Source: Victivallaceae bacterium
Lineage (GTDB): Bacteria > Verrucomicrobiota > Lentisphaeria > Victivallales > Victivallaceae
Assembly (NCBI GenBank): GCA_028709805.1
Contig: JAQUTL010000027.1
Coordinates: 1 to 36,772, forward strand
DNA length: 36,772 nucleotides
Direction of reading: 5' to 3'
Each line of letters opens with the position of its first letter. The first letter of the stretch is position 1. Made by a program: the position numbers and the translations under genes. This document shows, piece after piece, positions 14,511-22,221 of this stretch. The notes below the pieces were generated by a model. It was given only the letters and a program-made list of their open reading frames with translations, made no database searches and was not told the origin of the DNA.

Positions 14511-17500
14511 ATGACTGAGGGCGCGGGAACGGCGGCGGATTTTCCGGTGAGGCTTTATTCGGGGGGCGTTTTGATTTCCTCATTTGAGATTTTAAGCGGC
14601 GCGAGGGTGGCGGTGGAGGACGGCGACCGGCTGGACGTGTCGTCCGGCGGCGTGACGGAACGGGTGAGTATAGCGTCGGGCGTCACACAAAAAGTTTTTG
14701 CCGGCGGTTCGGCTGTCTCCGGCTCTATGGTTTCCGGCGGACTTCAGATATTGGACGGCGGCAAGTCTTTCAACACCGAATTGTACGGATTTTACAGCGG
14801 GGGCGACGCAGACAACTGGGATCAGGATCACGGCAAGCAGTGGGTTTATAACGGCGGAACCGCCGTCGATTCGCTTATTGGCTCCGGCGGTGCGCAGTGG
14901 GTTTACGCCGGCGGTTCGGCGGTCGGGGCGGTGGTGAAAAACAACGGCCGGCAGATGGTCGGCTCCGGCGGCTCGGCATCGGGGTCGTTGGTTGAAGCCG
15001 GTGGATTTTTAAGTGTTTATAACGGTGGGCGGCTGAATGATATTGAGGTGAATGCTGAAGGCTTGCTGTCGGTTGGCAGTCTGCTGGACGGGGCGGTTGT
15101 CGCCGGTAAGATTTATGCGTGGAAGGCCGGGGTTTTACGCTCGGTTACCATGACCGGCGGCGGTTATGCTTTTCTTGACTCCGGATGCAGCGCTTTTGAT
15201 ATGGAAGTGTTTAACGCCAGCGCTGTTGTGGAGTTGTCAACAGTCAACGGCATGCTACTGGCGTCCGGCGGACGGGTTGCTTTATCCAATTATTCGCTGG
15301 CGGTTGATGTGAAGGTCGGATACAGAAGCGAACTGCTGGTGCGTGAAGACAGCTGTGCGGTCGATGTTGTGGTGGCGTCCGGGGGGACAATTCGGATTGC
15401 CGGCGGCTCGGCGGTAAATCTGACGGTTGAGTCCGGCGGTTCGGCGTCGGTGAGTGATGGTACGGTCAACGGATTGACGGTCGGCGGTTCAGCTTGTGTT
15501 CGTGGCTTAATCGACTATGCGACGGTGACTTCAGGCGGCTTCCTCGACGCGCGTGACGCCGAGTGCTGGACGGTTGAGACGTATGGACAGACTGCGTTGA
15601 CCAACGCCGGAAGGGTGACTCTGCACATTGAAAAACGGCTTCCGGAAGACGATACGTTGCTTTGGGTTGACGGTATTGACGGAAAGATCGATGAATTTGG
15701 GGTCGTTGTTTCGTCCGGAGAACAGAAAAACGGCGTCTATAAACTGATGGAAATCGATCCGGCCAACCAAAACTGCGCAAAAAGCATTACGCTGAAGAAC
15801 GACCGCGGTCTGGAATACGCGGTGCTGAGCAATTCCAACCGGTACTTTGAAATTGGCAACGTTGTCTACACTTTTTCCGGATTCGATATGAATACGGTCA
15901 CGTTGACGGTTGGAACCGCTCTCGGCGTGAGGCTGTATTTTCATGAGGAACTTGTCGATCGGCGGTCGTCCATCGCGGATATGAAACTGTACTGGTGGGG
16001 CGACTTCGATTGCGCTAAAATATCAGGCAATGGAACCGCCGATCGGGTCGTTGTCGGCATTTCCGGAACCATGTTGGTGGAGTCCGGCGGTTTCGCCGGC
16101 GACACAGTGGTGGCGGCCGGCGGAAAAATGACGGTGGGAGCCGGCGGCCGTGTCAGCGGATTGACGGTGACTTCCGGCGGTTTCTGCACGATTTCCCAGG
16201 ACGCGGGAACGGTGTTCGGCGTTCTGTCCGTCTGGAACGGCGGCAAAGTGTCGCTGGGCGGCGCAGTGGATTTTTCCGGAATCGACTTCAATTTATCCAT
16301 GCCGGTTTTTTCTCCGGAGCCCCGGCTGGACGGTTTGAATAATATTTCCGCCGGCTGCGCGATTACGGTCAAGTGCGATCAGCGCATGCTGGACGGCGTT
16401 TATGTGCTGGCTTCCGGCGCGACCGGGTTCGACCGGTCGATCACGGTTTATGACGGCGGCCGACTGCTTGGAACTGTTACGCTGGACACCGCGCTGGTTG
16501 CGGACATCGGCACATACAGTGTGTCCGTTTCCGCCGAAGGTGTGCTGGCGCTGACCAAAACTTATATTCCCAAGGCCGTCCGCGTTTACGGCGACTGCGA
16601 TGTTCTGCTGGAGGATGCCGATATATTTGTGGGGTATGATTTTAAAGATCATCCGGCGGCATGCCGTATGGTGGTCGGCTCCGGCGGCGTTGCGTCCGGG
16701 ACGGTGCTGAACCGTTATTATAATATATCCCAGGACGTTCTGTCCGGCGGACTCGCGGCAGCCACCGTGGTGGGAATCGGCGTTCAGCGGGTTTCCGCGG
16801 GCGGCGTTGCGTCCGGTACACGGCTGCTCGGCGGCGGTTGCCAGCGTGTTTACGGTGTGGCGGTAGACACTGTGCTCGCCGGGAGCGCCGCTAATCAGGT
16901 CGTTGAATCCGGCGGTTATGCCGGCAACACCTACTGCAGCGGGGAAAACAGCTGTTACGATGTGTTTCAGCTGGTTTCCTCCGGCGGCATTGCCGATGGA
17001 ACGGTGCTGATCGGCAGCCGTTTATGGCAGGATGTCGGCAACGGCGGTGTGGCGTGGAACACGCGGTTGGACCGCGGTGCGGTTCAGCTGATCGCGTCCG
17101 GCGGCGGCGCGATGTTCACCGAAATCGGCAGCGGATCGGTTCAGCAAGTTGGCGGGTCGTCGCTTTATTCGATCATATCGTCCGGCGGAGTTCAGCAAGT
17201 TACTTACGGCGGATGGAGCGAGGAAATTCAGGTGCGTTCCGGAGGCCGTCTGAATGTGGTCGGCGGATCGGCGCTGCGGGTGTCGGCGGCGGAAGGGGCG
17301 ACGGTCGGCTATGGCTTCGGCGTCATGAGCGAAATGATAAGCGGCGGAAAACTGGTGGAAATTTCTTCGGCGTTGAGCTGCGATCTGGTGATTGCAAGTG
17401 GCAATTTACGGGTGGAGGACGGTTGTTCGGCGCTGCGTTCGATTGTTTCATCCGGCGGCGGGCTTCAGATTTTGTCCGGAGGCACGGCAAAGGATGTTAC

Positions 17501-19454
17501 ACTGTACCGCAGCGGTTTGGTGTCAATCGCGGATGGCGGTCGCGTTTACGGCCTGCGAACGGAGAAGAATACGTTCAGTGGCGGTGAGGGGATTATCGAT
17601 GTGGGAGCTGGCGGCTCCGCAGCCGGAATCTTCGCCGGCGACTTTATAAAATTACTGGTCAGCGGAAGTGTTTCGGACTGCGATGCCGCATATTATTTTG
17701 AAGTCTCCTCGGGCGGCACGGCTTCCGATGTCAGGCTGAGCGGATCGGCGGCCATTATTGGAACGGCCGCTGGAATTGAGGCGGCCAGCGCGCGAATTGA
17801 GGTTTACGGCCGGGTCGATAATGTGGTGATGCGGGGCGGCCGGCTATCGATTAATTCCGGTGGAGCCGGCGCGAATATCGGGATTGACAACGGCGCCCGC
17901 TGCATTGTCTCCTCCGGCGGCGCACTGCAGGGAACGGTGCGGATCGGACGGCAGGGGGATTTGTCGATTGCCGGGACGATGCCGGTCGGAGATTTTTCAG
18001 TAATCGTCGATTTGAGTTCGGCAATCGGCAGAACTTCGATGGCGATAGAAGCTTCATGGCTTGGCGCTGCTCCGTCGATTTCGGTTGAGGTTGGCTCCGG
18101 CAATGCAACCGGCGGAGCTGCTCTGATGAGTCACTGGGGCTGGACGTATAGCGGTGGAGTCGAGCTGGTTTACAACGGCCGGTCGATGGGAACCCTTGAG
18201 GTGAACGGCACAATGGCGGTTGAAAATTATGAATATTCATTGATTGACAATGGCAACATAATTTACTTTGATGTATTCGGGCGTTTTGACCGCTGGGTGG
18301 CAACGGAGAACGGGGAGGCGTCCAACAATACTTTGCATAATGTGGCGGTGGACAGACTGTATGCCTTTGCCTCGACCTCGGTAATTTCCAATGTCAGCAG
18401 CTTAATTTACCTGAAAAAATGCAGTACCGGCAACTTCTACGGCGGCAGCGTCGACGGCAATATCGGTGGCGGCGTATCAATAACGCTGGCCGGCGGCGAG
18501 GTCAGTGGAATGATTTACGGCGGTAGTTTTGCCTATGGCCGGACGGCAATTATAAAATCTTCCGTCAACGTTGTGTTGTCCGGCTGTCGGCAGTTTGACA
18601 ATCCAACCCAGCTGTTAAAAGGGCGGTATTCGGCGTGGCTGGTCGGTGGCGGCGCGGCGATTGGCGGATATTTGGCGATTTACGATGACATAACCGTTAC
18701 AGTGGATGAATATTCAGAGTGCGTCCGGGTAGTCGGCGGGGCGCAGGCGAGTGGAGAGAACAGTTTGGCGGATGTTGGCGGCAACGTCAATATTACGGTG
18801 AACGGGCTGGTTCGCGGCAACATCTACGGCGGCGGTTACGCCGATCGCGGCGGAAAAAGCGTGGTCTGCGGCGATGTCAACATCACCATTGGCACGTCCG
18901 GTTCGGTGCAGGGCAACATCTACGGCGGCGGCGCGACTCCGGGCGCAACCGGAGTTTCCGTGGTCGAGGGCAATTCGACAATCACTTTGTGCGGATCGCA
19001 CATCAACGTCGGAACTGTATCCGGCGACTCCGGATTCGGCACGGTTAATGGCGTTCGCCGGCTGGTGGTGAAAGACTGTTACGGCGACTTCAACGTCAAC
19101 ATCAAGAATTTTGACGTGATTGAGTTCAATAATTCGTCGATTGAAAGCGGTTGTGGTTACAGGTCGGATGCGTTCAAGTTTGTTTTCACCGCTTCACAGC
19201 AGCAAAACGTGGCGTTTATTGACGAAGCCTCCGCTTTCAGCTTTTCCGACGGCAACAAGCTGCTTCAGATTGATATGAATTGGCGGCGGCACGATCAGCT
19301 GTTGATGGCGGTGGACGACGGCGTTGATTTGAGTGATTTGACGATTGAAATATATGATGGAGCTTCCCGATACTGCTCTTTTAATTATGGCGAAAGCGTT
19401 TATGGCTTTACGGTTGAGAAGGTGTACGGTTATCTGGCGTTGAAGTTGGTCTGA
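14511..19454 (+). CDS. Giant AIDA-type strand-loop-strand repeat protein (beta-helix), no signal peptide or barrel seen
   Basis: 1647 residues. Most of residues 15-1200 consists of imperfect repeats of about 18-20 residues of the form SGG-x-A-x-x-T-x-V-x-x-GG-x-Q-x-V-x-x-GG, the pattern of AIDA-type passenger repeats that fold as right-handed beta-helices. Two non-repeat spacer modules interrupt them (about 370-490 and 590-690). Residues about 1290-1530 hold a second repeat type with NIYGGG motifs. The last 100 residues are not repetitive and contain no beta-barrel, LPxTG, dockerin or other recognised anchor. The N-terminus has no hydrophobic signal sequence. AAGGGG lies 7 bases before the ATG, and a stop codon (14478-14480) blocks any longer in-frame start. 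It has its own promoter and terminator. A surface or secreted adhesin is likely, but the export route is not evident. It might be an unusual secretion substrate (inference). Confidence 0.85.
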   Translation: MTEGAGTAADFPVRLYSGGVLISSFEILSGARVAVEDGDRLDVSSGGVTERVSIASGVTQKVFAGGSAVSGSMVSGGLQILDGGKSFNTELYGFYSGGDADNWDQDHGKQWVYNGGTAVDSLIGSGGAQWVYAGGSAVGAVVKNNGRQMVGSGGSASGSLVEAGGFLSVYNGGRLNDIEVNAEGLLSVGSLLDGAVVAGKIYAWKAGVLRSVTMTGGGYAFLDSGCSAFDMEVFNASAVVELSTVNGMLLASGGRVALSNYSLAVDVKVGYRSELLVREDSCAVDVVVASGGTIRIAGGSAVNLTVESGGSASVSDGTVNGLTVGGSACVRGLIDYATVTSGGFLDARDAECWTVETYGQTALTNAGRVTLHIEKRLPEDDTLLWVDGIDGKIDEFGVVVSSGEQKNGVYKLMEIDPANQNCAKSITLKNDRGLEYAVLSNSNRYFEIGNVVYTFSGFDMNTVTLTVGTALGVRLYFHEELVDRRSSIADMKLYWWGDFDCAKISGNGTADRVVVGISGTMLVESGGFAGDTVVAAGGKMTVGAGGRVSGLTVTSGGFCTISQDAGTVFGVLSVWNGGKVSLGGAVDFSGIDFNLSMPVFSPEPRLDGLNNISAGCAITVKCDQRMLDGVYVLASGATGFDRSITVYDGGRLLGTVTLDTALVADIGTYSVSVSAEGVLALTKTYIPKAVRVYGDCDVLLEDADIFVGYDFKDHPAACRMVVGSGGVASGTVLNRYYNISQDVLSGGLAAATVVGIGVQRVSAGGVASGTRLLGGGCQRVYGVAVDTVLAGSAANQVVESGGYAGNTYCSGENSCYDVFQLVSSGGIADGTVLIGSRLWQDVGNGGVAWNTRLDRGAVQLIASGGGAMFTEIGSGSVQQVGGSSLYSIISSGGVQQVTYGGWSEEIQVRSGGRLNVVGGSALRVSAAEGATVGYGFGVMSEMISGGKLVEISSALSCDLVIASGNLRVEDGCSALRSIVSSGGGLQILSGGTAKDVTLYRSGLVSIADGGRVYGLRTEKNTFSGGEGIIDVGAGGSAAGIFAGDFIKLLVSGSVSDCDAAYYFEVSSGGTASDVRLSGSAAIIGTAAGIEAASARIEVYGRVDNVVMRGGRLSINSGGAGANIGIDNGARCIVSSGGALQGTVRIGRQGDLSIAGTMPVGDFSVIVDLSSAIGRTSMAIEASWLGAAPSISVEVGSGNATGGAALMSHWGWTYSGGVELVYNGRSMGTLEVNGTMAVENYEYSLIDNGNIIYFDVFGRFDRWVATENGEASNNTLHNVAVDRLYAFASTSVISNVSSLIYLKKCSTGNFYGGSVDGNIGGGVSITLAGGEVSGMIYGGSFAYGRTAIIKSSVNVVLSGCRQFDNPTQLLKGRYSAWLVGGGAAIGGYLAIYDDITVTVDEYSECVRVVGGAQASGENSLADVGGNVNITVNGLVRGNIYGGGYADRGGKSVVCGDVNITIGTSGSVQGNIYGGGATPGATGVSVVEGNSTITLCGSHINVGTVSGDSGFGTVNGVRRLVVKDCYGDFNVNIKNFDVIEFNNSSIESGCGYRSDAFKFVFTASQQQNVAFIDEASAFSFSDGNKLLQIDMNWRRHDQLLMAVDDGVDLSDLTIEIYDGASRYCSFNYGESVYGFTVEKVYGYLALKLV

Positions 19455-19495
19455 CGCAAGTTTTTTGCGCGGTAAAAAACGCGCGGGGGTGGGAT

Positions 19496-19539
19496 GGAGG
19501 CGATCCGGTTGTGAAAAATGACCGGACCGCCTCCTTTTT
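19496..19539 (+). terminator. Intrinsic terminator of the repeat-protein gene
   Basis: Two 14-base arms (19496-19509, 19521-19534) pair with one A-C mismatch around an 11-base loop and are followed by TTTTT (19535-19539). Confidence 0.85.
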
Positions 19540-19636
19540 CGGCTTGAAGCGGCCGACTGTTCAGATTGGTCGGCTGTTTTTGCGGCGGGCGTTGTCGGTA
19601 TTTTTATAAAAAACGCCGGAAAAGCGGATTTAAGAC

Positions 19637-19664
19637 TTGCAATTTTGCGGAAAAGGGGTATTTT
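19637..19664 (+). promoter_or_regulatory. Candidate promoter of the tRNA pair
   Basis: TTGCAA (19637-19642), 16-base spacer, TATTTT (19659-19664). It ends 15 bases before the first tRNA, a normal distance for a tRNA operon. Confidence 0.5.
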
Positions 19665-19679
19665 AAAAATGTGTTCGAT

Positions 19680-19756
19680 GGGGTATTAGCTCAGTTGGCT
19701 AGAGCACCACACTGGCAGTGTGGGGGTCAGGAGTTCAAGTCTCCTATACTCCACCA
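19680..19756 (+). tRNA. tRNA-Ala (GGC)
   Basis: 77 bases including an encoded CCA. The 7-bp acceptor stem GGGGTAT/ATACTCC contains the G3-U70 wobble that is the alanine identity element. The D arm is GCTC/GAGC and the anticodon stem CCACA/TGTGG. The loop CTGGCAG gives anticodon GGC, and the T arm is AGGAG-TTCAAGT-CTCCT. It reads GCC/GCU codons. Confidence 0.97.
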
Positions 19757-19762
19757 TTTTTT

Positions 19763-19836
19763 AGCCCCATGGTGTAATGGTAGCACAAGTGATTCTGGTT
19801 CATTTTGTTGAGGTTCAAATCCTTATGGGGCTGCCA
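19763..19836 (+). tRNA. tRNA-Gln (CTG)
   Basis: 74 bases including an encoded CCA. The acceptor stem AGCCCCA/TGGGGCT is fully paired. The D arm is GTGT/GCAC and the anticodon stem AGTGA/TCATT has one G-U. The loop TTCTGGT gives anticodon CTG, and the T loop is TTCAAAT. It lies 6 bases after tRNA-Ala, so the two are probably processed from one transcript. It reads CAG. Confidence 0.95.
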
Positions 19837-19847
19837 TCGACAATTCG

Positions 19848-19875
19848 CCGCGATCTTCCGATCGTGGTTTTTTTT
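19848..19875 (+). terminator. Intrinsic terminator of the tRNA operon
   Basis: An 8-bp stem CCGCGATC/GATCGTGG (one G-T) with a TTCC loop is followed by eight T residues (19868-19875). Confidence 0.9.
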
Positions 19876-19916
19876 GTTTAAATCGGGGGCAACATGCCTT
19901 GTTGCCCTATGGCTTG

Positions 19917-19938
19917 AAAAATCCGGCCGCTGCCGGAT
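19917..19938 (-). terminator. Intrinsic terminator of the m5U methyltransferase homologue
   Basis: On the minus strand a 7-bp stem ATCCGGC/GCCGGAT with a 4-base loop is followed by a short T run. It lies about 55 bases past the stop at 19992. A second hairpin, GGGCAAC/GTTGCCC (19887-19907), sits further downstream. Confidence 0.7.
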
Positions 19939-19991
19939 GTTGCTTTGAATTGCGCGGATGCCGCAATCCGGAACTTTGGGCGAAGGACGGT

Positions 19992-21206
19992 TTATTTTGC
20001 GCTTGAAAGCGCCGGCGGTTTCACAACGGCGAGCATTTCGATATTCAATGTGCCGGGGAAAAAATCGAACGGCCGGAGCGTTTCAATCTTACAGCCGTTG
20101 GCCTGGTACAATTTGAGCGCCGGAACGACTTCATCGGCGCCGCAGAACAGGTGAAATATTTTGCGCGGACGGCGTGCGATCAGAGTTTCCAGCACACCGG
20201 GAAAACAGCCGTGTCGCGGCGGATCGATCAGTATGATTTCGTTCTCATGCCGCGGCGCCGGAAGATTTTCACGCAGAAAATCGGCGGAGATGGAAGCGCT
20301 TTCAAAGTGCATGCGCTTGGCCGGAAACAGAAATCCGGCGTTATCGCGGGCGGCAAGAATCGCTTCGCGCGACATCTCTGCACCCCAGACTCCTCCGACA
20401 TGCTCCGCCAAAAGCAGCGACCAGAGTCCGTAGCCGCAGTAAAGGTCGATCAGCGTGTCGGCCGGCTTCGGCTCCATGAGCGCGGACAATTCGCCGGCGA
20501 ACAGCGGGAGGATGGACTCGTTGATCTGCGAGAACACGGTTGGCGGATAGAGGATTTTCCGGCCTGATATTTTCAGTGCGAGGCACTCCGGGCCGAACAG
20601 TTTTTTGAATGTCAGTTTCCCGGTCGGCCGCTCCGCCTCAAGATAATAGTCCGACGCGGTCTCGTCAACGTAAATGAACACGTTCCGGACCGACGGCACC
20701 GCCTTTGCCGCCGCTTCCGCGACAAATCTCAGCGAGCGGACGATTTCGCCAGAAAGCGTCTTGACGTTGAAGATCAATGCCGTTTCCTCGTATGATCCGC
20801 GGATGATGCAGTAGTTCAGCTCCTGGGCGGCGCGGCGGTTGCGCGGCTGCGAGAGCAGTGTGTGGAGCGTCTTGTACAGTTCAAGATGTTCGCGCGGCTC
20901 AAGTTGCGAGTCGGCCACCGGGTCGCGGCCGGGAATGCGCCCCATATGGAAAAACAGTTTGCCGGAGCGCCAGCTGACGCGCCGTTTATCGGTCGTCCGG
21001 TAGAAGCGCGGCCTGGGGGAGGGGCAAACCGGCGCGGCGGTGATATCTCTGACCGCCGGATCGTTCAACAATGCGGCGACGGCGCGATTTTTCAGCTGCA
21101 GTTCTTTTTCGTAATCCAGCAGGGCAAGCGCCTCCGGGGAACAACGGTCGATTTTCATCGAATCAATTTGGGTCGGGAACAATTCAGCAAAAGCCATACA
21201 CTCCAT
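19992..21206 (-). CDS. TrmA/RlmC/RlmD-family RNA (uracil-5-)-methyltransferase homologue lacking TRAM and Fe-S motif
   Basis: 404 residues. The C-terminal half is the SAM-dependent m5U methyltransferase fold: LIDLYCGYGLW (SAM motif I), a GAEMS acidic loop, ILIDPPRHG, and the catalytic Cys355 in HLFCGADEV. FSQIN upstream of motif I is the conserved substrate segment. Unlike the RlmD-like protein at 25559, it has no N-terminal TRAM domain, and only one cysteine is left of the four that bind the [4Fe-4S] cluster. The residues following the catalytic Cys (GADEV instead of NPATL) also differ, so its RNA target may be unusual. The start at 21206 has GGAAAG just upstream; an ATG three codons later has GGAG only 3 bases away. 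It is a single-gene unit with a very good promoter. Confidence 0.82.
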   Translation of the reverse strand: MECMAFAELFPTQIDSMKIDRCSPEALALLDYEKELQLKNRAVAALLNDPAVRDITAAPVCPSPRPRFYRTTDKRRVSWRSGKLFFHMGRIPGRDPVADSQLEPREHLELYKTLHTLLSQPRNRRAAQELNYCIIRGSYEETALIFNVKTLSGEIVRSLRFVAEAAAKAVPSVRNVFIYVDETASDYYLEAERPTGKLTFKKLFGPECLALKISGRKILYPPTVFSQINESILPLFAGELSALMEPKPADTLIDLYCGYGLWSLLLAEHVGGVWGAEMSREAILAARDNAGFLFPAKRMHFESASISADFLRENLPAPRHENEIILIDPPRHGCFPGVLETLIARRPRKIFHLFCGADEVVPALKLYQANGCKIETLRPFDFFPGTLNIEMLAVVKPPALSSAK

Positions 21207-21242
21207 TCGCTTTCCGGATGAACATAGAATGATAAACGTAAT

Positions 21243-21271
21243 AAAATAACGACATCCGGCGGTTTTGTCAA
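21243..21271 (-). promoter_or_regulatory. Near-consensus sigma70 promoter of the m5U methyltransferase homologue
   Basis: On the minus strand consensus TTGACA (21271-21266) is followed after 17 bases by TATTTT (21248-21243). This is the only perfect -35 box noted in the window. Confidence 0.75.
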
Positions 21272-21335
21272 GCTCATAACCGGCGGATTACGGATGAATT
21301 TCCGTTAAAGGCGCTTCGGACGGGGCTGTTGATTC

Positions 21336-22148
21336 TTAAAGGAACAAGCCGCAGTTGCCGTCCATGGTTTCGTGAAGATTCATGGAAAGGGTTATGCCGT
21401 GCGCATTAAGAAAATCGGCATTAAGAGCGGTCGGGAACATGTGATCGTACAGTTTTCCGCCGTCGTACAGCGGATGAAGCATCACCTCGAGCGACTCCGG
21501 AATCGAACCGGACTCCGCCAGATATCTGAAGCTGTCAAGATAACAGAAATATTGCGAACATCGTATCGGTCCGTTCTGGATTTTCAACCGCATGACTGCG
21601 CGTGAAAATATTTTTTTGTATATGTCCTTGGGCGATGGAAACGGGTGGGCCGGAAACACGCACGGACACAGACGGATTGATTTGAACGCATATTTTTCGA
21701 CAAGCGGCCGGATGGCCTGAAACACGCAGCGGTTGGTATGAATGTGGTGATGCGAGTCAAGGTGTTTCAGCTGCAGGTGATAATACGACAGATATTTTTC
21801 GCACTGGGCGGCAAATTCTTCCGCGATAAGCTCCCGTGTGGCGGCCGGCAGATGTATGAAACGGCTGTAATAGCCGGAGTTGAAGATTCCGGAGAAGGCG
21901 CCGTCATCGCGGCAAAGCAGCACATCGCGGCGACAGGCCTCCACCAGCGGGAACCCGGCGGTGAGATTGAAGTGAAATCCGACATTGTCCATAAAACCGT
22001 CACGGTCGGCCGATTCCGCCGCCTCGTCCGAGTGCGGCATATTCACCATCATGGTTGTGCGGTTGATGAGGCCGCGGCGGAAGCATTCTCTTATTCCGGC
22101 ATTGGCCGAGGCGGAGAACCCAAAATCATCGGCGTTTATTATCAGCAC
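21336..22148 (-). CDS. YdjC/ChbG-family carbohydrate deacetylase
   Basis: 270 residues with a GTG start at 22148. This start is chosen because AAGGA lies about 10 bases upstream and because the family begins almost at once with a hydrophobic strand ending in NADDFG; here it reads LIINADDFG. A longer frame to 22277 would overlap the ABC gene and add an unrelated tail. Metal-binding and catalytic residues are Asp7/Asp8 in NADDFG and the histidines of LDSHHHIHTN. YdjC/ChbG enzymes remove acetyl groups from N-acetylated sugars such as chitobiose, and HpnK belongs to the same family. Together with the upstream aminotransferase and exporter this suggests trimming of an N-acetylated amino sugar on a glycolipid or glycan (inference). 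It is the last gene of the operon. Confidence 0.85.
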   Translation of the reverse strand: MLIINADDFGFSASANAGIRECFRRGLINRTTMMVNMPHSDEAAESADRDGFMDNVGFHFNLTAGFPLVEACRRDVLLCRDDGAFSGIFNSGYYSRFIHLPAATRELIAEEFAAQCEKYLSYYHLQLKHLDSHHHIHTNRCVFQAIRPLVEKYAFKSIRLCPCVFPAHPFPSPKDIYKKIFSRAVMRLKIQNGPIRCSQYFCYLDSFRYLAESGSIPESLEVMLHPLYDGGKLYDHMFPTALNADFLNAHGITLSMNLHETMDGNCGLFL

Positions 22149-22221
22149 GGCGGCGCAATCCTTTTTGGCGGTTGATGATTCATCGCACCGGCCGGCGGCC
22201 GGCCGGCGCGCAGTGTGGTTG

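Noticed and set aside
14511-19454. CRISPR-like or satellite repeat array
   Set aside because: The repeated GGCGG motifs are codons for SGG/AGG in degenerate protein repeats; spacing and sequence are too variable for CRISPR.
19566-19811. An 81-codon frame across the tRNA region
   Set aside because: It reads through tRNA-Ala and into tRNA-Gln, both of which fold perfectly.
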